Source of the DNA: an uncultured Duncaniella sp.
GTDB taxonomy: Bacteria > Bacteroidota > Bacteroidia > Bacteroidales > Muribaculaceae
Assembly (NCBI GenBank): GCA_910589485.1
Contig: CAJUSW010000005.1
Location: 1-64,000 of the forward strand
Direction of reading: 5' to 3'
Length of the DNA stretch: 64,000 nucleotides
Positions 16,266 to 25,222 of this stretch are shown here, piece after piece. The notes below the pieces were generated by a model, which saw only the letters and a list, made by a program, of their open reading frames with translations, made no database searches and was not told where the DNA came from. Each line of letters starts with the position of its first letter. The stretch's first letter is position 1. The translations under genes were made by a program, and so were the position numbers.

Positions 16266-16586
16266 TCAAAGCAATTTTAATCCCACTATTGAAATTATAA
16301 GCGTGGATATAAAGAAAATACGCCAGAACGATGCCGGCTCGTTGAAAAAGAATATCCCCACTAACACCGCTCCAACGGCCCCGATACCGGTCCACACCGG
16401 ATACACGGTTCCTATAGGTATAGTCCTCGATGCACGGGCCATCAGGTAGAGGCTCGCAAGCATCGCTATCACAAATCCGGCCCACCACCAGTACTGCTCC
16501 GCTCCGTTGGTGGTTTTGGTCTTCCCCAGACAGAAGGTGAATCCTACCTCCATCGCGCCTGCCAGAAATAACAATATCCAATTCAT
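16266..16586 (-). CDS. Small multidrug resistance (SMR) family transporter
   Basis: A 106-residue protein with four membrane helices and the conserved membrane-embedded Glu in the first helix (FLAGAMEVGFTF). Later helices carry IPIGTVYPVWTGIGAVG and GIFFFNEPASF. This is the EmrE/SugE family; the helix-1 pattern and YPVWTGIG fit the SugE/Gdx (guanidinium exporter) side better than EmrE, but this is inference. The ATG at 16584-16586 is chosen; the extension to 16631 would cover the promoter. It is divergent from the Crp-like regulator. Confidence 0.85.
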   Translation of the reverse strand: MNWILLFLAGAMEVGFTFCLGKTKTTNGAEQYWWWAGFVIAMLASLYLMARASRTIPIGTVYPVWTGIGAVGAVLVGIFFFNEPASFWRIFFISTLIISIVGLKLL

Positions 16587-16608
16587 AGTTGTATCATTTT
16601 TCAGGAGA

Positions 16609-16665
16609 CAAAGTTCGTTAATCAGGATCATCCGGCCATTATCATTTGATAATTTCGTAACTTTG
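16609..16665. promoter_or_regulatory. Divergent promoters sharing one palindrome
   Basis: The plus-strand -7 box TAACTTTG (16658-16665) serves the Crp-like gene. A minus-strand GAACTTTG (16609-16616) serves the SMR gene. Between them 16638-16653 is a perfect palindrome ATTATCATTTGATAAT, overlapping the -33 zone of both. It is a fitting site for the Crp-like regulator. Confidence 0.6.
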
Positions 16666-16698
16666 CAACAGCGTTTTTTTCATTTATAGTTACATCTC

Positions 16699-17268
16699 AT
16701 GACACTCCGCGACATCCTCAACGACATATACCCGCTTCCTGAAGAATCAGTCTCCAAGGTTGAAGCAGTCGCTGAAAAGATATCGGTGAAGAAAAACGAA
16801 ATCATAATTCCGGCCGATACTTTGTGCCTCGACGTATTTTTTGTCGCAAAAGGCATCCTGCGAGCCTTCAGTTATGCCGACGGCAAAGACATCACTTTCT
16901 GGATTGGCGCCGAAGGAGCAGTAGCCGTGTCAATGCAGGGTTACATCAACAACCGTCCCGGTTACGAGAACATCATCACCCTTGAGGACTCCGTTCTGTA
17001 TCACATCACAGCCCCTCGTCTCCACGCCCTTTACAATAACGACATCCATCTGGCCAACTGGGGCCGACGGTTTGCCGAGAAAGAATTGCTCCGCACCGAA
17101 TCCTATCTGATTCCACAGCTATTCACCACGGGTCGTGAGCGATACGAGACATTCCTCAACGAACACCCCGACCTTCTCAACCGCATCCCTCTGGAAAACC
17201 TCGCCTCTTATCTGGGCCTCACGCCTGTAAGCCTGAGCCGTATCCGTGGCATGATAGCGTCACGGTAG
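16699..17268 (+). CDS. Crp/Fnr-family transcriptional regulator
   Basis: A 189-residue protein. An effector beta-barrel domain (about 25-120) contains IIIPADTLCLDVFFVAKGILRAF-like strands, a long dimer helix follows (about 125-145), and a C-terminal HTH carries PLENLASYLGLTPVSLSRIR. The cyclic-nucleotide phosphate cassette is not conserved, so the ligand is unknown. Divergent transcription from the SMR/flavoprotein operon, with one shared palindrome, suggests it controls that operon. Confidence 0.85.
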   Translation: MTLRDILNDIYPLPEESVSKVEAVAEKISVKKNEIIIPADTLCLDVFFVAKGILRAFSYADGKDITFWIGAEGAVAVSMQGYINNRPGYENIITLEDSVLYHITAPRLHALYNNDIHLANWGRRFAEKELLRTESYLIPQLFTTGRERYETFLNEHPDLLNRIPLENLASYLGLTPVSLSRIRGMIASR

Positions 17269-17298
17269 CCAATCCCTCATCGCGGAAGGACGCAGGCC

Positions 17299-17853
17299 TT
17301 ACTCCTCATCCTTGGGGAACAATTTATCCTCACGGTCAAGGTTATAATCTCGTGCGAGCACAGCTATGAATTTCGATATCTGAGTGATAGCCGCCTTTGT
17401 CTCCGGAGTGATCTCCTTACCCTGGAGGCGGAGCATCAGCATCCCGTAGAGGGCATTGAAACAGGTCTCAAGCTCGCCGGCCGGATTTTCGCCAGCCTTT
17501 GAACGCAACTCCACTATATAAGGCAACGTCTTGTAGAACTCGGCCGTATATTCCGGAAATCTCGGATCCTTGAGCAACGCCAGGTGCAGGTCGGTGAGCT
17601 GGATTATTACATTCTTGTTAAGCTGCAGATGTCCGCTTTTCTCCACCCCCTCGCGACGCATCATGTCGATGAGCGACTCATACCACTCCACCATCTCCTT
17701 GGTCTGGGCGGGCGAAAGATTAAACCTATCGATCACATTCTCCTTTATGCGGTCAATGTCAAGACCGTTGGCACGGATTATATCCTCGATCTGCCACATG
17801 TACAGGAGATACTCGGCAATATTTTCTTTATGCTTTTGCGAAGCGATAATCAT
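17299..17853 (-). CDS. DUF4924 family protein
   Basis: A 184-residue all-helical cytoplasmic protein, starting MIIASQKHKENIAEYLLYMWQ, typical of DUF4924, a Bacteroidetes family of unknown function often found next to menaquinone or housekeeping genes. It is divergent from menD, with 69 bases between the starts; -7 boxes for both are visible there. No catalytic motif is evident. Confidence 0.8.
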   Translation of the reverse strand: MIIASQKHKENIAEYLLYMWQIEDIIRANGLDIDRIKENVIDRFNLSPAQTKEMVEWYESLIDMMRREGVEKSGHLQLNKNVIIQLTDLHLALLKDPRFPEYTAEFYKTLPYIVELRSKAGENPAGELETCFNALYGMLMLRLQGKEITPETKAAITQISKFIAVLARDYNLDREDKLFPKDEE

Positions 17854-17884
17854 AGCGGTAACATTTTTGGTGATACAAAATTAA

Positions 17885-17912
17885 CAAATATAGCTGAATT
17901 TGGTTAATTTTG
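17885..17912. promoter_or_regulatory. Back-to-back -7 boxes of DUF4924 gene and menD
   Basis: TATATTTG on the minus strand (17885-17892) and TAATTTTG on the plus strand (17905-17912) both fit TAnnTTTG. The plus-strand box ends only 10 bases before the first menD ATG, so menD is nearly leaderless or starts at the next ATG (17935). Confidence 0.55.
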
Positions 17913-17922
17913 TATCAATAAA

Positions 17923-19656
17923 ATGTTCCATGCCATGCTGTCAACATCCCACAACACCTGCAATATCCTTGCCGATCTGCTTGTATCTCACGGAGTAACC
18001 GAGGTTGTGATCTCACCCGGAAGCCGTAATGCCCCGCTCATCATCGCCATCAGCCGGCGCAAGGAGATACGCTGTCACGTGGTGATCGACGAGCGGTCAG
18101 CCGCGTTCATCGCCCTTGGCATGAGCCTTCAGTCCGGCAAACCCGTAGCCATAATCTGCACCAGTGGCACAGCCCTGCTCAACTATGCCCCCGCCGTTGC
18201 CGAGGCATTCTACAGGCACGTGCCATTGATAGTGGTTTCGGCCGACCGCCCCGAGGAGTGGATCGATCAGGACGACTCGCAGACAATATGGCAACAAGAC
18301 GCACTCTCCCCCTATGTCAAACGCAACTGGGACATTTCCGCCAGAGCCGACTTCCCCAACGGCCCATGGTGGACCGACCGCATGATCAACGATGCGTTGC
18401 TCGAAGCTGTAAACGGACGTCCCGGCCCCGTGCATCTCAACGTGAGGCTGGATGCCCCGCTCAACACCATGAGCGATTACGCCGACGGCTCGGCCCGCGT
18501 CATATCCATGATCTCATCCCCCTCACTCATGCCCGTAGCCGAAGCCCGGCGCATCGCACTTCCGCTGGCCTCGCCGAGGAAGGTACTTATAATCGCAGGA
18601 TTCCATGCCCCTGACGAAAAGCTCAACAGGGCACTGATAAAACTCGCCTCCCTCCCCAACGTCGCGGTGATGACCGAGAGCATCTCCAATCTTCACTCTC
18701 CGCTCTTCATCAGCCGCATCGATTCCACCTTGTGTCGCCTCTCCCCCTCCGAACGTGAACAGCTCCGCCCCGACGTGGTGATCACCCTTGGCGGAGCCAT
18801 CGTGTCACGCCACATAAAGGAATGGCTACGTGGATTGACCGATCTTGAGCACTGGCACATCGGCATAAGCCACACCACCGTCGATTGCCTCAAACACCTC
18901 ACATTGCGTGTCGATATGGATGCTACAACCTTCATGGGGCAGATAGCGTCGGCCCTGCAACCCCATCGCTCCCCCTCCGGCTATGCCCTCAGGTGGCAGG
19001 AAGCGGCCACAAAGGCATCAGAAATACACAAGGCCTATGTAGAGGCCTCCCCTTGGAGCGACCTCCGGGCCATGAGTTGCATATTCAGCCACATTCCCCC
19101 GCGCTGCAACCTGCACCTCTCTAATGGCACACCGGTAAGATACGCCCAGCTCATGGACTGCCACACAATCCACCGGTCGGAATGCAACCGCGGTGTAAGC
19201 GGTATCGACGGATGCACCTCCACCGCCCTTGGTTCATCGGTACTCTACGGAGGGACCACACTCCTCATTTCGGGCGATATGAGCTTCCAGTACGACATCT
19301 CAGCCCTCTCATCCACCCTTCTCTCTCCACGCTTCAAAATGATAGTGATCTGCAACGGTGGCGGAGGCATATTCCGATTCATCGGAGCCACCTCTGGGCT
19401 ACCTGAGCGGGAACGGTTCTTTGCCGTAGGCTCACGACTTCCGCTCCCCGAGCTATGCGCCGGCTATGGCATACGGTATTTCGAGGCACGCGACGAATTG
19501 ACCCTCTCCTCCCTGCTTCCCGACTTCTTTGCCGAGGCCGACAGTCCCGCACTGCTCGCCGTCCACACCCCTCCTGAAATCTCAGCCGAAGTCCTGAAGG
19601 AATACTTCAAGCCTTCTCCCGTCCCTGTCCAGTCCCTCTCCGGCAGTGATAAATAA
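17923..19656 (+). CDS. menD: 2-succinyl-5-enolpyruvyl-6-hydroxy-3-cyclohexene-1-carboxylate synthase
   Basis: A 577-residue thiamine-diphosphate enzyme of menaquinone synthesis that joins isochorismate and 2-oxoglutarate. Family marks are VISPGSRNAPL (about 30-40), IDERSAAFIALG, CTSGTALLNYAPAVAEAF, and the ThDP motif region GDMSFQYDISAL followed by CNGGGGIFRF. Length is usual for the family. The ATG at 17935 (MLSTSHN) is an alternative start, because the -7 box lies very close to 17923. Unlike the common Bacteroides men cluster, menF and menB are not adjacent; pepT and miaA follow. Confidence 0.95.
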   Translation: MFHAMLSTSHNTCNILADLLVSHGVTEVVISPGSRNAPLIIAISRRKEIRCHVVIDERSAAFIALGMSLQSGKPVAIICTSGTALLNYAPAVAEAFYRHVPLIVVSADRPEEWIDQDDSQTIWQQDALSPYVKRNWDISARADFPNGPWWTDRMINDALLEAVNGRPGPVHLNVRLDAPLNTMSDYADGSARVISMISSPSLMPVAEARRIALPLASPRKVLIIAGFHAPDEKLNRALIKLASLPNVAVMTESISNLHSPLFISRIDSTLCRLSPSEREQLRPDVVITLGGAIVSRHIKEWLRGLTDLEHWHIGISHTTVDCLKHLTLRVDMDATTFMGQIASALQPHRSPSGYALRWQEAATKASEIHKAYVEASPWSDLRAMSCIFSHIPPRCNLHLSNGTPVRYAQLMDCHTIHRSECNRGVSGIDGCTSTALGSSVLYGGTTLLISGDMSFQYDISALSSTLLSPRFKMIVICNGGGGIFRFIGATSGLPERERFFAVGSRLPLPELCAGYGIRYFEARDELTLSSLLPDFFAEADSPALLAVHTPPEISAEVLKEYFKPSPVPVQSLSGSDK

Positions 19657-19667
19657 ACGGTCTACTG

Positions 19668-19698
19668 TTGCATTTTGAACGTAAATTTGCTACTTTTG
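19668..19698 (+). promoter_or_regulatory. pepT promoter
   Basis: -33 TTG (19668-19670), a 20-base spacer and -7 TACTTTTG (19691-19698). This is an exact fit to the Bacteroidetes consensus, about 38 bases before the pepT ATG. Confidence 0.7.
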
Positions 19699-19736
19699 CA
19701 CAAATAATTACACACCACTCAACTTAATCTCTTATC

Positions 19737-20957
19737 ATGACTGTCGTAGACCGCTTTCTGCAATATGTCAAATTTGACACCCAGAGTGACGAGCTCACCA
19801 ATATGACTCCATCGACTCCGGGACAAATGATTTTCGCCCGCCATCTGGAAAAAGAACTTCAGGCTATGGGTCTGAAGGATATATCCCTGGACGATAACGG
19901 CTATCTCATGGCCACACTCCCCTCCAACACCGACCGCAACGTGCCCACCGTAGGCTTCATCGCCCACCTCGACACATCGCCCGACATGAGCGGACGCCAC
20001 GTGTGCCCCCGCATTGTCCAGAGCTACGACGGTGAAGACATCACGCTCAACCAGGCTGAAAACATCATCCTCTCCCCCACCCAGTTCCCCGAACTGCTCG
20101 ACTATAAGGGACAGGACCTCATCGTGACCGACGGCACCACTCTGCTCGGCGCTGACGACAAAGCCGGCATAGCCGAAATCATCACCGCTATCGACTACCT
20201 GCAACAGCACCCCGAAATCAAGCATGGCGACATCCGTATAGCCTTCAATCCCGACGAAGAGATCGGTCAGGGTGCACATAAGTTCGACGTTCCCCTGTTT
20301 GGAGCTGATTGGGCCTACACAATGGACGGCGGTGCCATCGGCGAGCTCGAATTTGAGAACTTCAACGCCGCCGTTGCCAAAGTCACATTCAAGGGTTGCA
20401 ACGTTCATCCAGGATATGCCAAGCACAAGATGCTCAACTCCATCCGTGTGGCCAATCAGTTTGTCATCATGCTCCCCCGCTGGGAAACTCCCGAGCACAC
20501 CGAGGGTTACGAGGGCTTCTATCATCTCGTATCCATTGAGGGCTCCGTTGAGGAGACTGTGCTAACCTATATAATCCGCGACCATGACCGTGACCGTTTC
20601 GAGCGTCGCAAAAAGGAGCTTGAACACCTCACCCGCAAGATCAACAACGAGTTCCCCGGTTGCGCATCCATCGAGATCAAGGATCAGTACTACAACATGC
20701 GCGAGAAGATCGAGCCTGTGATGCACATCATCGACACCGCCATCCAGGCCATGAAGGACGCCGGCGTGACACCCAAGGTTCAGCCCATACGTGGCGGCAC
20801 CGATGGAGCACAGCTCTCATTCAAGGGACTCCCCTGCCCCAACATATTCGCCGGTGGACTCAACTTCCACGGACGCTATGAATTCGTGCCCATTCCCTCG
20901 ATGGAAAAGGCCACTCAGGTTGTGGTGGAAATAGCCCGACTCGTAGCCGCCGAATGA
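19737..20957 (+). CDS. pepT: Peptidase T (tripeptide aminopeptidase)
   Basis: A 406-residue M20B metallopeptidase that removes the N-terminal residue from tripeptides in the cytoplasm. The metal-site stretches are all present: GFIAHLDTSPD (His/Asp), LLGADDKAG (bridging Asp), NPDEEIGQG (Glu-Glu), YTMDGG (Asp) and NFHGRYEF (His). The dimerisation (lid) domain lies at about 210-320. Length is typical. The last 4 bases overlap the miaA start (ATGA), so the two are translationally coupled. Confidence 0.95.
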   Translation: MTVVDRFLQYVKFDTQSDELTNMTPSTPGQMIFARHLEKELQAMGLKDISLDDNGYLMATLPSNTDRNVPTVGFIAHLDTSPDMSGRHVCPRIVQSYDGEDITLNQAENIILSPTQFPELLDYKGQDLIVTDGTTLLGADDKAGIAEIITAIDYLQQHPEIKHGDIRIAFNPDEEIGQGAHKFDVPLFGADWAYTMDGGAIGELEFENFNAAVAKVTFKGCNVHPGYAKHKMLNSIRVANQFVIMLPRWETPEHTEGYEGFYHLVSIEGSVEETVLTYIIRDHDRDRFERRKKELEHLTRKINNEFPGCASIEIKDQYYNMREKIEPVMHIIDTAIQAMKDAGVTPKVQPIRGGTDGAQLSFKGLPCPNIFAGGLNFHGRYEFVPIPSMEKATQVVVEIARLVAAE

Positions 20958-21847
20958 AAACACTCGTCATCGTGACCGGTCCCACCGGGAGCGGAAAGAC
21001 TGACTTAGCCATAGAAATTGCCGAGAGCCTCCACACGGAAATCGTGTCGGCCGACTCTCGGCAAATTTATCGTGGCATACCCATAGGCACAGCCGTCCCG
21101 TCGGCCGATCAGCTCGCCCTGGTGCGCCATCATCTCATCGAGAGCCTCAACCTGGATCAATACTACAGTGCCGCATGCTTCGAGGAGGATGCCCTCAGGA
21201 TCCTTGACCAAATATGGGACAGGAACGATTATGCCGTGATGTGCGGAGGCTCCATGATGTACATCGATGCCGTCACTAAAGGGATCGACAACCTACCCAC
21301 CATTTCGGACGAGATACGCGAGAAAGCCCTGAAAATATACACCTCAGGAGGCATACACGCCCTCATCGACACCCTGCGAGGCCTCGACCCTGAATATCTC
21401 GCCACATGCGACCTCAACAACCACCGCCGACTGGTGCACGCCATCGAAATCTCCATGCAGGCAGGAGTCCCCTACTCCTCCCTCCGAAGCGGAGCGGTGA
21501 AGCAACGTCCGTTCCGCATCATTAAATTTGCTATAAATCACCCGCGCGACATCCTGTTCAACCGCATCAACGCCCGTGTTGAGGCCATGATCGAAGCCGG
21601 AATGGAGGATGAAGCACGTAGAGTGTATCCGCTCCGTCATCTCAACTCTCTCAATACCGTAGGCTACAAGGAACTTTTCGCCATGATGGACGGCACAATG
21701 CCCCGCGAGGTTGCCATCCCAAGAATAGCCAAAAACACCCGCGTGTATGCCAAGAAGCAACTGTTATGGCTATCCAAGGACCCGTCGGTGATTCTCCTCG
21801 ATCCCTCTCAGCCACTTTTGCCACAGGCCTTGAAGCATATCCAATAA
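20954..21847 (+). CDS. miaA: tRNA dimethylallyltransferase
   Basis: A 297-residue enzyme that prenylates A37 of tRNAs reading codons that begin with U. The P-loop GPTGSGKT (about 9-16), SADSRQIYRG, the CGGSMMYIDAV region and the late NTVGYKELF motif are present, as expected for MiaA. It starts within the pepT stop (ATGA overlap). A terminator hairpin follows immediately. Confidence 0.95.
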   Translation: MKTLVIVTGPTGSGKTDLAIEIAESLHTEIVSADSRQIYRGIPIGTAVPSADQLALVRHHLIESLNLDQYYSAACFEEDALRILDQIWDRNDYAVMCGGSMMYIDAVTKGIDNLPTISDEIREKALKIYTSGGIHALIDTLRGLDPEYLATCDLNNHRRLVHAIEISMQAGVPYSSLRSGAVKQRPFRIIKFAINHPRDILFNRINARVEAMIEAGMEDEARRVYPLRHLNSLNTVGYKELFAMMDGTMPREVAIPRIAKNTRVYAKKQLLWLSKDPSVILLDPSQPLLPQALKHIQ

Positions 21848-21882
21848 AAAATGGCACGCTGATACTTTCGCGTACCATTTTT
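21847..21882. terminator. Bidirectional terminator between miaA and the ClC gene
   Basis: A stem built from AAAATGG-x-ACGC and GCGT-x-CCATTTT encloses a 10-base loop, with A- and T-rich flanks on both sides. It serves the convergent miaA and ClC transcripts. Confidence 0.75.
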
Positions 21883-21899
21883 GTATCTTTACATCAGCA

Positions 21900-23714
21900 T
21901 CAGTCCTCGGAGTAATGTCTCAGCACTCGCCTGTAGGAATTGAATATCTTCGATTTGGACACAAATCCCACGTACCGACCGCCATCATCCACCACCGGCA
22001 GATTCCATGCCGAGGTATCATCAAACGTCTTCATCACCTCCTCCATGCTCTGTCCGTCCCTCACATAAGCCGGAGGAATGGACATGAACTGGTTCACATG
22101 CATACGCTTGTACAAGTCGGGGCGGAACATTATGTTGCGTATCTCATCGAGAAGCACCACTCCGAGCATCACCCCCTTTTCATCGACCACAGGGAATAGA
22201 TTTCGGGTCGACCGAGATATAGCCCCCACCATCTCCTTAAGGTTCATGTCAGGTCTCACTGTCACAAAGTCAGTCTCTATGACATTACCCATCTTGAGCA
22301 GCGTGAGTACTGCGCGGTCCTTGTGATGCGTCAGCAGTTTTCCCTCACGGGCAAGTCGCATAGTGTATATGCTGTAAGGCTCAAACATCTTGATTGTTCC
22401 GTAGGAAATGGTCGAGGCCATCAGCAACGGAAGAAACAGGTCATATCCGCCTGTAAGTTCGGCCGTGAGGAAGATACCCATTAGCGGAGCATGCATCACC
22501 CCCGACATCACCCCGGCCATACCCATCAGGGCAAAATTACGGCAAGGCAGATCAAGGCCGAAGAGTATATTGAGCCCATAGGCAAAGAAATATCCCGACA
22601 TACAGCCCACAAACAGCGACGGCGCGAACGTTCCGCCCACTCCGCCACCGCCGTTGGTAGCCGATGTGGCGAATGCCTTCAACAGTACGAGAGCACCGAT
22701 GAATCCGAGGATCCACCACACATTGGTTCGGTCGTCGTAGAATATGGAGTTATTCACGATCGTTGAAGCATTGTCATTGAGCAGATGGGTTATGGAAGTG
22801 TACCCCTCGCCATACAGCGGAGGGAACAGGAACACCAGCAATGCCAGGAGGCCACCCCCCACCATGATCTTCTTCCACGGCGTCTGGAGTTTCTTGAACA
22901 GTTTTTCCATCATGTTCATCGTGCGCGTGAAATACAGCGACACAAACCCGAGAAATACGCCCATGATTATGACATAAGGTATCTTCCACGTCTGGAACGG
23001 CTCGCTCTGTACAAAGAAAAATTCCACGTCATATCCGGTGAAGATATACGCCATCGTAGCGGCGGTGATCGACGCGATGAGCAACGGCATCACCGATACC
23101 GTGGTGAGATCGATCATCAGCACCTCGAGCGTGAAAAGCATCCCCGCTATAGGGGCCTTGAATATGCCGGCGATACCCGCGGCTGCGCCACACCCCACAA
23201 GGATCATGAGGATGCGTGGCGACATGCGGAACACGCGCCCCAGGTTACTACCTATGGCAGCTCCGGTGTACACTATCGGGCCCTCAGCTCCTACCGATCC
23301 GCCAAAGCCAATGGTTATCGACGATGCGAAGACCGAGGTGTACATGTTGTGCTTCTTCAACCTCGACTTGTTCTGCGACAGGGCATAGAGCACCCTCGTA
23401 ACACCGTGGGAGATATTATCCCTCACCACAAACTTCACATACATGCTCGTTATGAGGATACCCGCCAACGGATACAGCAGATACATGTAGTTGCCCGACG
23501 ATATCGACATATGGGCCGTGAGAAACCCCGAGATGGCATGTATGAGCCATTTCAGCACCAGTGCCGCGAATCCGCCGAGTATGCCCACCACCAGAGCGAG
23601 GATTATCACAAAAGTCTTCTCCTTGATATGACGCTCACGCCACACGAGAAGCCTCATGAAAGCCGCTTCCAGTTTCGAGCTTATATTATCTATAGTATGA
23701 ATAACACCTGTCAT
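21900..23714 (-). CDS. ClC-family chloride channel/antiporter with CBS domains
   Basis: A 604-residue membrane protein with the ClC core (about 35-440): GSVGAEGP with the gating Glu, a helix with LFTLEVLMI (position of the proton-path Glu), GGGGVGGTFAPSLF near the chloride site, and repeated hydrophobic helices. Two CBS domains follow (about 465-600), which usually bind nucleotides and modulate transport. The gating and internal Glu suggest a chloride/proton antiporter, not a channel (inference). It overlaps the upstream sugar-transferase gene by 4 bases. Confidence 0.9.
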   Translation of the reverse strand: MTGVIHTIDNISSKLEAAFMRLLVWRERHIKEKTFVIILALVVGILGGFAALVLKWLIHAISGFLTAHMSISSGNYMYLLYPLAGILITSMYVKFVVRDNISHGVTRVLYALSQNKSRLKKHNMYTSVFASSITIGFGGSVGAEGPIVYTGAAIGSNLGRVFRMSPRILMILVGCGAAAGIAGIFKAPIAGMLFTLEVLMIDLTTVSVMPLLIASITAATMAYIFTGYDVEFFFVQSEPFQTWKIPYVIIMGVFLGFVSLYFTRTMNMMEKLFKKLQTPWKKIMVGGGLLALLVFLFPPLYGEGYTSITHLLNDNASTIVNNSIFYDDRTNVWWILGFIGALVLLKAFATSATNGGGGVGGTFAPSLFVGCMSGYFFAYGLNILFGLDLPCRNFALMGMAGVMSGVMHAPLMGIFLTAELTGGYDLFLPLLMASTISYGTIKMFEPYSIYTMRLAREGKLLTHHKDRAVLTLLKMGNVIETDFVTVRPDMNLKEMVGAISRSTRNLFPVVDEKGVMLGVVLLDEIRNIMFRPDLYKRMHVNQFMSIPPAYVRDGQSMEEVMKTFDDTSAWNLPVVDDGGRYVGFVSKSKIFNSYRRVLRHYSED

Positions 23715-24367
23715 TTTGTCTCTTTATTTTTACCCTCTCCTTGTATTACTGTGATGATTGTATGATATATCACCTTGAGGTCAAACCATGTCGACATCTC
23801 TTCAAGATACACCATATCATATTTCATGCGACTTATCATCCCCTCAACATCATAGGCATAGCCATGCCTGACCATCCCCCACGATGTAAGGCCCGGCTTG
23901 ATCCTGTGCAGCTTGGCATACTCGGGAGCACGGGCAATGATCTTCTCGATAAAATATGCTCTCTCAGGACGTGGCCCCACGATGGACATATCACCTATCA
24001 GCACATTCCACAGGTTGGGAATCTCGTCGATATGATATTTCCTCATGAAATGCCCCACGGGGATGACCCGCGGATCTCCCGGGAATGACAATTGCGGTCC
24101 GTCCGTTTCGGCATCGGTCATCATCGAGCGCAATTTGTATAATCTGAACGGCTTCCGGTGTCGGCCTACCCGCTCCTGGGAGTATATAACCGGTCCGGGA
24201 CTCTGAATGGCTATAGCTATGCCAAACACCAGCAGGACCGGCGATGCAAGCAGTAGTCCGAACAACGACAGCACCACATCGGCCACGCGCTTACACGTCA
24301 CAGCCGATCCGCCGGCACAACTCTCCGCGCCGAGCACATGTCCCTGGCTCACTACACTCTCTTGCAT
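23711..24367 (-). CDS. Bacterial sugar transferase (undecaprenyl-phosphate phosphosugar transferase)
   Basis: A 218-residue monotopic transferase of the WbaP/PglC catalytic-core group. One re-entrant hydrophobic segment (about 28-52) is followed by PGPVIYSQERVGR, FRLYKLRSM and DEIPNLWNVLIGDMSIVGPRPE. It starts polysaccharide or glycoprotein glycan assembly by placing a phosphosugar on the lipid carrier. It stands alone here, without glycosyltransferase neighbours, between tsaC and the ClC gene, and is coupled to the latter by an ATGA overlap. Confidence 0.9.
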   Translation of the reverse strand: MQESVVSQGHVLGAESCAGGSAVTCKRVADVVLSLFGLLLASPVLLVFGIAIAIQSPGPVIYSQERVGRHRKPFRLYKLRSMMTDAETDGPQLSFPGDPRVIPVGHFMRKYHIDEIPNLWNVLIGDMSIVGPRPERAYFIEKIIARAPEYAKLHRIKPGLTSWGMVRHGYAYDVEGMISRMKYDMVYLEEMSTWFDLKVIYHTIITVIQGEGKNKETK

Positions 24368-24383
24368 ACCCCTACGAAATAAT

Positions 24384-24968
24384 TCAGTCCCTGAGGATTA
24401 TCACGTCGCCACCGTCGGTGATCTTGACCACTCTCGACGGTCTGGACGGTGCATCGGCATCCCGTCCGGTCAACGCTACGTAATCAACCGCATCAAGAAT
24501 CTCGGGTGATATCTCGCTGAATACACTTGCGGCCGGTTCTCCGCTTATATTCGCCGATGTCGACACCACAGGACATCCCATGGCCCGGCACAGATCGCCC
24601 GGAAAACCGTAGCGCGTGATCCTTATGCCCACACTGCCGTCACCGGCAAGCAACGACGGCGCAAGCTCACGGCCACGCGGATACACCACTGTTGTTGGCC
24701 TGTCGGAACTCTGCAACATCTCCCGGCACACCGATGGCACACACCCATCGATATGGCGCTGGAGCATCTCCTCGTCAGGCACCAATGTTATCAGCGCCTT
24801 ACTGTCCGATCGGCGTTTTATTTCATATATGCGTTTCACCGCTACATCATTGGTGGCGTCACATCCTATACCCCACACCGTATCGGTAGGATAGGCTATG
24901 ATACCGCCATTCTTCATCACGGAAACTGCAGTTTCTATATCGCGTATGTATTCAGGGTCTTGGTTCAT
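24384..24968 (-). CDS. tsaC: L-threonylcarbamoyladenylate synthase
   Basis: A 194-residue YrdC/Sua5-type enzyme that makes threonylcarbamoyl-AMP for the t6A modification of tRNAs. YPTDTVWGIGCDATN (about 26-40), KRRSDSKALITLV and STSANISGEPA are the family signatures. It lacks the extra C-terminal Sua5 domain, so the short TsaC form applies. It is the first gene of the tsaC-sugar transferase-ClC run. Confidence 0.93.
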   Translation of the reverse strand: MNQDPEYIRDIETAVSVMKNGGIIAYPTDTVWGIGCDATNDVAVKRIYEIKRRSDSKALITLVPDEEMLQRHIDGCVPSVCREMLQSSDRPTTVVYPRGRELAPSLLAGDGSVGIRITRYGFPGDLCRAMGCPVVSTSANISGEPAASVFSEISPEILDAVDYVALTGRDADAPSRPSRVVKITDGGDVIILRD

Positions 24969-24975
24969 TACACTG

Positions 24976-24983
24976 CAAATATA
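24976..24983 (-). promoter_or_regulatory. -7 box of tsaC
   Basis: TATATTTG on the minus strand, only 7 bases before the tsaC ATG. This predicts a very short or absent leader. Confidence 0.5.
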
Positions 24984-25134
24984 ATATTTTTCACCGACAT
25001 CAGGGCAAGAGTCACATATATAATTTTAACATCCGGCAATTGCCCCGGAGCGTCTCTCCATGACATTTTGTCAACGCAAAACAAATATTCAAATAAAAAT
25101 TGACACAACAATACTAATTTTTCCATCTTTTTGC

Positions 25135-25165
25135 TTGCATTTATAAAATATTGAATATACCTTTG
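25135..25165 (+). promoter_or_regulatory. asnA promoter
   Basis: -33 TTG (25135-25137), a 20-base spacer and -7 TACCTTTG (25158-25165). The ATG follows 57 bases later. Confidence 0.65.
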
Positions 25166-25222
25166 CAAAGTAATTATCAATTTCACGTCTTACAGGACAC
25201 CTCAAATAGTAAAAAACACATT

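Noticed and set aside
19719..20525. Minus-strand open frame opposite pepT
   Set aside because: It is an antisense shadow of an unmistakable peptidase T gene; composition is Val/Gly-biased without motif.
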